Source: Candidatus Thorarchaeota archaeon (lineage in GTDB: Archaea > Asgardarchaeota > Thorarchaeia > Thorarchaeales > Thorarchaeaceae). From it: a stretch of 37,677 nucleotides of DNA. The translations under genes and the position numbers were made by a program. The notes under the pieces are model-generated. The model had not been told where the DNA came from, did not search any database, and was given only the letters and a program-made list of their open reading frames with translations. Position 1 is the first letter of the stretch. Each line of letters begins with the position of its first letter. Location: NCBI GenBank assembly GCA_004524435.1, contig SDNO01000004.1, positions 1 through 37,677 of the forward strand. The letters are read 5' to 3'. Of this stretch, positions 31,960 to 37,677 are shown in pieces.

Positions 31960-33880
31960 AGAAATCACTTACAGCAGAGGAGAGTATCTCCGGGCTATCT
32001 GGAATGCTTCGAACTATCTCTCCAAGCCAAGGAGGCATGAATCTCTTGAGATAGGGCGTATTGAACCTCTGGTCCAACAAGACTATCACGCCACGGTCAT
32101 CAAGTCGTCTGACCGGTCGACCTGCAGTCTGAATGGCACGGGTCATCGCCGGGAGAACATACGCATAGTCTCTCCCCCTCCGATTGAAACGGACATCGTA
32201 ATATGAAATCAAGGCATCTGTGCGTGGAGTTGGTCTCCCATAGGGAACTCCCACAACCACGACACTCTCCATTGTGGGTCCTGGGAAATCTCCTCCTTCT
32301 GAGTTCCTTCCCCCTTGTACACCTAGAAGAACCGCCCCACCGTCTTTTCCCTGACTCTTGAACTCCTCAATCATCTTGTCATTCTTCTTTCCTGCAGCCC
32401 CTTGCTCCTCAAGATACAGTTTTTTGGAAAGTTTCCTCTCTAGTCCTGCTCGTTGAAGCGCCGCCGCTATTCCATAACTAGTAGTGAAAATACCTGTATT
32501 TCCAGGAGTCGCTCCTACTACTGCAGCACAGTGTTCGACCATTCTTGCGAACATATCTTCCGAACGTGCATTATAAGAAGTATCTAGGCCCTCAACCACA
32601 AATCCGGTTCTGGTCTGATCGCTGAACGGGCTACGAAATGATACCTTTACAGACGTTTCCTCAAATCCCAGCATCTCGGCATAGGCCGAGAGTGGTGATA
32701 ATGTGCCAGAAACAGCCACCGAACATCGAATGAGTCGCAGTAAAGGACTTGTGACTGCCGTCGGGTCAAGTGCTACTCTCTCCAAGGCCATTCTTCTGCT
32801 CTGGCCTCTTCTAAGCTCAGATGAGAGTACAAAGGCGTAATCGTTCCTATCTGCGTAGTCCAACCAGTTGTCCATGAAATCCGCAACGCGATATATCGAC
32901 GACTTAGGGGGTTTTCCATGCCGAAGCTGGTTCTTTCGAATACTCGTCCCGAGTTCGTTCATATGAACCAGAGGATGCACTGTGTCCTCAGTTCCAGCCT
33001 CTTGTAGGGCTCTCTCATAGATTCCAACTGGATTGACAATCATCTCATCATTACTAGAAAGACCTGCCGAGATTTCGATGATAGACTGTGCTAAAGCTCT
33101 ACAGAAGTCGTTTGTCACTTCGTCGTTGTATGTGCGGCCTTCACGCATTGCTTGACGAATGATGCCGATGGTTAACCTATCACTCGCTGAGTCGAGTGCG
33201 GTGGACGGAACGTTATGCGCTTCGTCCTGAACGAGTACCACCCGCGACATAGGTATCTCCAGTTCTGGAATGAACGTTTCTCTGATGGACGGATCGAATA
33301 CATAGAGATATGAGAGAGCTATCACATCGACAGCCTTCGCTAGCTTCTTAGCCAGCTCATATGGGCAGAGATTGCGCTTTTTCGCAATTCGAGCTATCTC
33401 GGGTGCAGTCAGGATTTTCTTCGGCATCTTTGCAAGAAGGTCTTCTGGATAACCCAGTCTTTTGGTTCTCTCGTAGAAGGCGCATTTACCATCGGCTTTC
33501 AGTTGTTGACACATCTCACTGATTGAAACTACCCAGTCGACATTGTCCAGTACGAACTTATTGATGCACATATGACTTCGTCCACGAAATGACAGTCCCG
33601 AAACGTTTCTGACATCGTCAATCTGAGCGAGTTCCTCAACAACCCTATCCAGCTGCCGATGGGTTCTCGCGCAGTAGAGTATCTTCCCTCCGTTTATTTG
33701 AGTCCAAGGTAGAATCGCGCATAGCGTGGCACACGTCTTTCCAAATCCATTGGGCGCCTCACACAGAATATTCGTTCCTGAACGTACACAGCCCTCTATC
33801 CTATCCATCATGTCTGCCTGTCCAGCTCTTGCAGAGGCATAAGGGAAGAAGTCTTCATAGGATAGTTCCTGGTCACTCAT
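31937..33880 (-). CDS. XPD/Rad3-type Fe-S DNA helicase
   Basis: A superfamily 2 helicase moving 5' to 3' on DNA. The 647-residue protein has Walker A APNGFGKT at 42-49, DEAH at 219-222, the SGTLSP motif and the final QTAGRPVRR. Four cysteines in the Fe-S domain, C105, C124, C133 and C172, match the XPD [4Fe-4S] cluster. The arch domain follows between them and DEAH's second half. Archaeal members are commonly called XPD; a DinG-like role cannot be excluded. The ATG at 33880 is close to a TATA-like box (33920-33911), predicting a leader of about ten bases. Confidence 0.92.
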   Translation of the reverse strand: MSDQELSYEDFFPYASARAGQADMMDRIEGCVRSGTNILCEAPNGFGKTCATLCAILPWTQINGGKILYCARTHRQLDRVVEELAQIDDVRNVSGLSFRGRSHMCINKFVLDNVDWVVSISEMCQQLKADGKCAFYERTKRLGYPEDLLAKMPKKILTAPEIARIAKKRNLCPYELAKKLAKAVDVIALSYLYVFDPSIRETFIPELEIPMSRVVLVQDEAHNVPSTALDSASDRLTIGIIRQAMREGRTYNDEVTNDFCRALAQSIIEISAGLSSNDEMIVNPVGIYERALQEAGTEDTVHPLVHMNELGTSIRKNQLRHGKPPKSSIYRVADFMDNWLDYADRNDYAFVLSSELRRGQSRRMALERVALDPTAVTSPLLRLIRCSVAVSGTLSPLSAYAEMLGFEETSVKVSFRSPFSDQTRTGFVVEGLDTSYNARSEDMFARMVEHCAAVVGATPGNTGIFTTSYGIAAALQRAGLERKLSKKLYLEEQGAAGKKNDKMIEEFKSQGKDGGAVLLGVQGGRNSEGGDFPGPTMESVVVVGVPYGRPTPRTDALISYYDVRFNRRGRDYAYVLPAMTRAIQTAGRPVRRLDDRGVIVLLDQRFNTPYLKRFMPPWLGEIVRSIPDSPEILSSAVSDFFNGAELE

Positions 33881-33910
33881 CTTCTCTTCAACGCCACTCG
33901 AGTTTCCTAG

Positions 33911-33957
33911 CTTGATAATACTGTTGTTCTATCATAGCATACCCTGCTAGTTTATTT
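33911..33957. promoter_or_regulatory. Divergent promoters of the XPD helicase and the PAC4-like gene
   Basis: TATTATCAAG on the minus strand (33920-33911) fits the helicase gene. AGTTTATTT on the plus strand (33949-33957) fits the PAC4-like gene with a leader of about 13 bases. Confidence 0.45.
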
Positions 33958-33991
33958 ACGCTCCTGATATCTCGGAGAAGGCGGACCTATT

Positions 33992-34348
33992 ATGAACAAA
34001 ACGGAGGCCCCGAGTGGCATAAGTGATTTTTCAGCAGAAACCAGCAAAGGCAAGCTCCTGTTTCGCTTGATGGAATTGGACAACGGCCTGATGGTACTAA
34101 TCTCGGATTCCAACAAATACAGAATCGGGCCTTCTGCAGTCGCAATCCCATCGAGCACAGGTCAGTCAGGTCCGTCCTCCACTGGGCTCTTTACGATGGG
34201 AGTTGACACCACACTGGTCAGAACTATCGCTGAGCGCCTGAGTGCATGGACTGCTCAACCTTGCATGGCTATCGTCGCCGTCAGCGACTTTGATCGCAGT
34301 ACTATGTTGGAGGTTGTGTCAATTCTGAAGGATCGCTTTGTGACTTGA
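33992..34348 (+). CDS. PAC4-like protein (possible proteasome assembly chaperone)
   Basis: A 118-residue protein that by eye follows eukaryotic proteasome assembly chaperone 4 (PSMG4). Its order is LLFRLMELDNGLMVLIS, SAVAIPS, a Gly/Ser-rich turn, LFTMGVDTTLVRTIAERLSAW, then CMAIVAVSDFD and VVSILKDRF. In human PSMG4 the matching parts are FHVMRLTDSFFLWVG, LAVAM, SLLGDTSDTTSTGLAQRLARK, VFVSYNLQ and LLVENRIKEE. The likeness lies in length, order and the DTT-xx-AxRL stretch; overall identity is low. If right, it would be an Asgard relative of the PAC3/PAC4 pair. Its neighbours, an XPD helicase and topoisomerase, say nothing about proteasomes. The 3' end overlaps the next minus-strand gene by 47 bases. 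Confidence 0.6.
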   Translation: MNKTEAPSGISDFSAETSKGKLLFRLMELDNGLMVLISDSNKYRIGPSAVAIPSSTGQSGPSSTGLFTMGVDTTLVRTIAERLSAWTAQPCMAIVAVSDFDRSTMLEVVSILKDRFVT

Positions 34349-34568
34349 TGAATTCGATGATCTCAAGCACCCAATCACCGACTCCCTCCGTTTCTTCCAG
34401 TCTATCCAGGTAAGTGGTCCAATCAATCGCCATGGCATGTTGCCAGTCATTAAATGCGCCTCTTAGATTCTGAAGTGCCTTGTGGTGATATTCGCACAGG
34501 AGATCCGCTTGAATCCTCCTACCGCAGACTGAGCATAGGTCATCTGGTACGGTTTCTTCACTGGTCAT
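34302..34568 (-). CDS. Small zinc-binding protein coupled to topA
   Basis: An 88-residue protein from the ATG at 34568, which lies inside the last codons of topA (AATGACC), so translation is probably coupled. The N-terminal part has DDLCSVCGRRIQADLLCEYHH, a CxxC...CxxH set that should bind one zinc. The rest is helical and acidic: LQNLRGAFNDWQHAM, LDRLEETEGVGDWVLEIIEFI. I recognise no named family. Its position directly after topoisomerase I hints at a DNA-linked role. The tail overlaps the convergent PAC4-like gene by 47 bases. Confidence 0.75.
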   Translation of the reverse strand: MTSEETVPDDLCSVCGRRIQADLLCEYHHKALQNLRGAFNDWQHAMAIDWTTYLDRLEETEGVGDWVLEIIEFIKSQSDPSELTQPPT

Positions 34569-36651
34569 TCTTCTTCCTCCTTCTCTCCAGTTCTTTGAGG
34601 TCATCCTGCCTGCCAGGACAGTCCGCCCAGTTTACACAAGTTTCCCACGACCTTCCTCGGGAAATCACTCTAAGCATTGGGTGACCGCAGTACTCACATT
34701 TCTTGTCCAAGGGCTGTATCGATCCCTTCTGTGGCAAGGGATACGTCTGATCACACCCTGTTTCACGATAGTTGGAACAACCTACAAACCGTTTTCCAGT
34801 CTTGGGTGACCGTATGATGAGTAGTGTCCCCGAACCACACTTCGGGCAGGGGCCAATTTCCTCTTTCTCTTTCCAAAAACGTTTCAGACCCGCAACTAAC
34901 GCTTGTCCAATCTCCCCCTCCCTTTCCTTGAAGGATTCTAAGAGATTCAAGAGGTCGTTCTTTGCACTGGTCAAGACCTGTTCCCGGCTGCGTTCACGCC
35001 CTTGGATTCTCTCCATTTGCTCTTCGAGTCCTCGGGTGAATTCCGTTGAGAGTAGCTGAGGAACATAGCGCTGCAACGTTTCATAGGCCGCGTATCCAAG
35101 ATTTGACATCTCAAATCTATCATTCAGAGTGTACCCTCGTGACTTGAGTGAGTCAACTATTCCTGATCTTGTAGCCTTTGTACCCAAGCTCTCCCTCTCA
35201 AGCATCTTGAGCAAGCTTGAGGGATTGTATCGGGCTGGAGGCGAAGTAGTCTTTTCTTCGTTCTCAACTGAGGTAATTTGTAGCTGATTGCCCACCGTTA
35301 ACCGGGGAAGCTCCCTTTCTTCGCGAGAAGCATACTCACCATAGAAATCTGTCCAACCTGGTTTGAGAGTCTTTATTCCCCTCAAGTAGAAGATGTGTTC
35401 TTCACACTGAAGATCCGCCCGAATAGTTTCCCTTATCGAGTCTTCTCCAAAAGCAGCTAAGAATCTTCTAACAACAAGATCGTACACCTTCTTCTCAGCT
35501 GAACTGAGCCTTCTCTCTGCTTTCTCACCTGTTGGATGAATAGCAGGATGTGCCGGATCCGATTTCTTCCCCTGTCGTGGTACAAGCTTCCCCGAATCTA
35601 GTATGGCCTGCACGATGCTCTTGTAGTTTCTCATCTTCCCTAATGAATCGAGTATGCTCTTCGTATCGACACTCTCTGGTATCTTCTCACTGCTTGTCCG
35701 TGGATATGAGATAAGAGCATCAAGATACAGCTTCTGAGCCACTGCAAGCGTGCGGCTTGGCTTGAAACCAAAGTGTCGATAAGCCTCTGACTGAAGCGAG
35801 CTCAAATTGAAGGGAGGCAGTGCTGGCTGAGATATCTTTCGCTTTTTGACATTCTGAACGGTAGCGGTCTTTCCTTTAACATCCGCAACCACTGCCTCAG
35901 CCTTCTCTTTCCTTTCAATCCTCTTCTCAGAGTATTCAAGCTCCAGCTCTAGTCCTTGATACAGTCCATTTGCAACTATAATCCAATAGGGCAGGGGCAC
36001 AAAGACATTCACCTCTTGATCTCTTTCTGCAACGAAGGTGAGTGTTGGTCCTTGCACTCTTCCCGTGGAAACAATCTTGAACCAGCCCGCGGCTTTCTTG
36101 ATTGCCAAGGTCAGAGCTCGAGTCAGGTTTATACCGTACAGCCAATCGATTTCATGCCTCACATGTCCCGACTCTATCATTTGAAAATCAAGACCACCTA
36201 GCTGCTCATCGAAGGCCATCTGTAGCTCGTTCTTGGTGAGAGTCGAGAATCGCATTCTTTGCGCATCTTCAGGATTGGTCCGACATGCGTACTTGAGTGT
36301 GAGATAACCGATGAGGCTTCCCTCAATGTCGTAATCAGTTGCAACAACAAATACCTCCGCCTCCTTTGACAGTTTCTTGATGAGAGAGATAATGGGCTTC
36401 ACATTCTTAGCCTTCTTATCGACCTCATATCTGGGGACCCATTCAGTTTCCAATCTCGGGTATTTCCATCCTTTCTCTGTCTGCTTGAGTTCGTAGAGAT
36501 GACCTAGGGCATGAACCACAAGGAGATCGTTCGCCCCTCTCTTGCACTGAAAATAGGAGGTCTTGCCTCTCTTGATTTCTTGTGGCGCTCCTGATTCATC
36601 GAGAGCATGCGCTATCTTCTTGGCCGCGGTAGGTTTCTCGGATATCACCAT
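34558..36651 (-). CDS. topA: DNA topoisomerase I, type IA
   Basis: It relaxes negative supercoils through a 5' phosphotyrosine bond. In the 697-residue protein the TOPRIM domain has E5 in ISEKPTAA and the metal triad D106-Y-D108-I-E110 (ATDYDIEG). STGRVQGPTL and the catalytic Y316 in LISYPRTSS follow. The C-terminal part has two zinc fingers, PCPKCGSGTLLI with GCSNYRETGC, and KCEYCGHPML with TCVNWADC, followed by a basic end. No helicase domain is fused, so it is not a reverse gyrase, which fits a non-hyperthermophile. The ATG at 36651 is about 31 bases after the predicted transcription start. Confidence 0.95.
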   Translation of the reverse strand: MVISEKPTAAKKIAHALDESGAPQEIKRGKTSYFQCKRGANDLLVVHALGHLYELKQTEKGWKYPRLETEWVPRYEVDKKAKNVKPIISLIKKLSKEAEVFVVATDYDIEGSLIGYLTLKYACRTNPEDAQRMRFSTLTKNELQMAFDEQLGGLDFQMIESGHVRHEIDWLYGINLTRALTLAIKKAAGWFKIVSTGRVQGPTLTFVAERDQEVNVFVPLPYWIIVANGLYQGLELELEYSEKRIERKEKAEAVVADVKGKTATVQNVKKRKISQPALPPFNLSSLQSEAYRHFGFKPSRTLAVAQKLYLDALISYPRTSSEKIPESVDTKSILDSLGKMRNYKSIVQAILDSGKLVPRQGKKSDPAHPAIHPTGEKAERRLSSAEKKVYDLVVRRFLAAFGEDSIRETIRADLQCEEHIFYLRGIKTLKPGWTDFYGEYASREERELPRLTVGNQLQITSVENEEKTTSPPARYNPSSLLKMLERESLGTKATRSGIVDSLKSRGYTLNDRFEMSNLGYAAYETLQRYVPQLLSTEFTRGLEEQMERIQGRERSREQVLTSAKNDLLNLLESFKEREGEIGQALVAGLKRFWKEKEEIGPCPKCGSGTLLIIRSPKTGKRFVGCSNYRETGCDQTYPLPQKGSIQPLDKKCEYCGHPMLRVISRGRSWETCVNWADCPGRQDDLKELERRRKKNDQ

Positions 36652-36703
36652 TATTCTGGACAGTACAATACACTCTCAGTGTGGGCTATCTTGCCTGCTG
36701 TGT

Positions 36704-36712
36704 GTTTTATTT
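36704..36712 (-). promoter_or_regulatory. TATA-like box for topA
   Basis: AAATAAAAC on the minus strand, about 55 bases upstream of the topA ATG, predicts a leader of about 30 bases. Confidence 0.45.
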
Positions 36713-36764
36713 GTCTGTTGGACCATCAAAAAAGGCCTAGTACATTAATGCATACCACGATAGT

Positions 36765-36772
36765 CTTAAAAG
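36765..36772 (+). promoter_or_regulatory. TATA-like box for the OSTC-like gene
   Basis: CTTAAAAG lies 36 bases before the GTG at 36808, with GAGGT nine bases before that start. Confidence 0.5.
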
Positions 36773-36807
36773 CGGACCCCCAATCGAATCCGCTGAGGTA
36801 ACACAAA

Positions 36808-37221
36808 GTGAGCCACCGGTGGCTACGGTTCATTGTCAAGCCAAGAGTTAGACTAACACGGCCGCGTTTCACAGCACCAACACGGCCCCCAGATATCATC
36901 ATATTCGGCGTCATGTTCATCGTAGTTCTCTTTGTGCTTGGTGGGAACATCTACACGCTAGTCAAGACCCCGCCGCCTATTGCCACTGGTTCCGATGGTA
37001 ACCCCATTCTGATTGCTCCGACTCCCGAAGTCCAACTCGGGATGGAGGGTATTGTTTCCTCTGTGGTATTCTTTATGGGCACTCTTGGCCTTGGCTTGAT
37101 TTACTATTCATCCAAGTATGTACTCCAGCCCGGATATGCTTCTAGACTGATGATACTCGGTGCCATTCTTGCTGGCTCCGCATTCCTCATTATCACCTAC
37201 TTCTTTGGAATGAAGTATTGA
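36808..37221 (+). CDS. OST3/OST6/OSTC-like oligosaccharyltransferase subunit
   Basis: A 137-residue membrane protein with three transmembrane helices: IIIFGVMFIVVLFVLGG, GIVSSVVFFMGTLGLGLIYY and LMILGAILAGSAFLIITYFF. It matches human OSTC (DC2) by eye. GGNIYTLVKTPPPI corresponds to GGIIYDVIVEPPSV, and LGMEGIVSSVVFFMGTLGLGLI to [20 protein letters not shown]. A basic, proline-rich N-terminus precedes the first helix in both. OST3/6-type subunits keep the eukaryotic oligosaccharyltransferase near the translocon, and homologues have been reported in Asgard genomes. This copy lacks the lumenal thioredoxin domain of OST3/6, so it resembles OSTC most. STT3 is not in the window. The start is GTG at 36808. 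Confidence 0.85.
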   Translation: MSHRWLRFIVKPRVRLTRPRFTAPTRPPDIIIFGVMFIVVLFVLGGNIYTLVKTPPPIATGSDGNPILIAPTPEVQLGMEGIVSSVVFFMGTLGLGLIYYSSKYVLQPGYASRLMILGAILAGSAFLIITYFFGMKY

Positions 37222-37246
37222 GCACAAGTATTGACTGGGGAGAGAC

Positions 37247-37677
37247 TCATAGCCTAGTGAACTTGATGTCAGAAGACGCGATCAGTCCCCTCAGGAGCCC
37301 CTCTCCAATTCTCAACTTCTCTCTCTTAGTTTCAACTGCTGGATGCACTCCCCGCCCATCGGGTTTCGACCACCGGCCCACATAGTTTCCGAAGTCCATT
37401 CCCGCCAAGAGAATCATAGAAGGCTCATACTCAGCCGTTACGTAACATGCCCTGTCTCCATCAGTGAACCCACCCCAGAGAAACACTCTATCTGTTGGCT
37501 CTACTTGGGTGCTGCCTAGCACAGGTGGTAGGGTTGGAACTGTTTGTCTAACAAGATCCATATTGTCTCCATGAGCATGCACAATCGCAATTGCTCCATC
37601 CTCTATCAATCGCTGAAGTGCCCCGCGGTTGCCATCTAGATCAGTCACAATCACATCGGGTTTCAGGCCAAAATGCA
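37247..37677 (-). CDS. mptE: 6-hydroxymethyl-7,8-dihydropterin pyrophosphokinase, MptE type (5' end cut)
   Basis: The DUF115/MptE enzyme activates the pterin ring for tetrahydromethanopterin or folate-type cofactors. The frame is open to the right edge and reads FGLKPDVIVTDLDGN, IVHAHGDNMDLV, FLWGGFTDGDRACYV, LLAGMDFGNYVGRWSKP and ETKREKLRIGEGLL, all typical. About 143 C-terminal codons are visible; the N-terminal part is outside the window, so a GTG at 37654 inside DVIVTD is not the start. It converges with the OSTC-like gene across a 25-base gap. Confidence 0.92.
   Translation of the reverse strand, partial: HFGLKPDVIVTDLDGNRGALQRLIEDGAIAIVHAHGDNMDLVRQTVPTLPPVLGSTQVEPTDRVFLWGGFTDGDRACYVTAEYEPSMILLAGMDFGNYVGRWSKPDGRGVHPAVETKREKLRIGEGLLRGLIASSDIKFTRL

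Noticed and set aside
34558-36651. Reverse gyrase instead of topoisomerase I
   Set aside because: There is no N-terminal helicase domain, and the zinc fingers are C-terminal as in archaeal TopA.
1-37677. CRISPR array, insertion sequence, prophage or integrated element
   Set aside because: No spaced direct repeats, transposase, integrase or composition break was seen. Both tRNA genes have intact 3' ends without a nearby duplicate.

Overview
The window is archaeal chromosome, most likely from an Asgard archaeon; Thorarchaeota-like is my best guess. Archaeal markers include aIF5B, sn-glycerol-1-phosphate dehydrogenase, CDP-archaeol synthase, DNA polymerase D large subunit, RadB, Rpo3/Rpo10, ribosomal proteins L7Ae, S28e, L24e and L18e, and the archaeal-type mevalonate route. 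Eukaryote-like genes point to Asgard: an Arf-type small GTPase, an Elf1 zinc ribbon, an RPA with several OB folds, a membrane protein matching OST3/OST6/OSTC, and a protein with the pattern of proteasome chaperone PAC4. These assignments come from reading the proteins by eye; no database search was run.

Layout. (1) 1-1110: a partial unknown gene running off the left edge, a split class II tRNA-Ser(GCU), and a structured RNA that is probably SRP 7S RNA, all on the minus strand. (2) 1181-4681: translation genes infB, L24e, S28e and L7Ae on the minus strand, with ndk on the plus strand between them. (3) 4795-6490: egsA and an Arf-like GTPase. (4) 6669-9574: the rpoD-L18e-L13-S9-rpoN-S2 operon. 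(5) 9575-13419: a tightly packed operon for mevalonate kinase, phosphomevalonate dehydratase (two subunits) and the UbiD-like decarboxylase of the archaeal mevalonate pathway, converging on rps2. (6) 13615-18192: DUF362 protein, tRNA-Pro(CGG), a phosphoesterase and SWIM-finger protein diverging from one palindromic TATA box, a membrane-anchored surface protein, and an EngB GTPase. (7) 18164-25113: an Lhr helicase with a coupled small protein, a 38-residue membrane microprotein, Elf1, a CxxC winged-helix protein paired with sufS, and RPA. (8) 25261-37677: PolD large subunit, a CBS protein, carS, radB, a RuvC-like protein, an XPD/Rad3-type helicase, a PAC4-like protein, a small zinc protein, topA, an OSTC-like protein and the partial mptE.

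Taken together this is a housekeeping region: translation, transcription, replication and repair, and archaeal lipid synthesis (G1P backbone, isoprenoid supply and CDP-archaeol). I saw no insertion sequence, prophage, CRISPR array or intein. Genes are very closely packed, with ATGA/GTGA overlaps within operons and several convergent pairs that touch or overlap. Most transcription units begin with an AT-rich TATA-like box, and many starts have a GGTGA or GGAG ribosome binding site. Several real starts are internal to the longest reading frame, and I give the start best supported by the binding site and the family.
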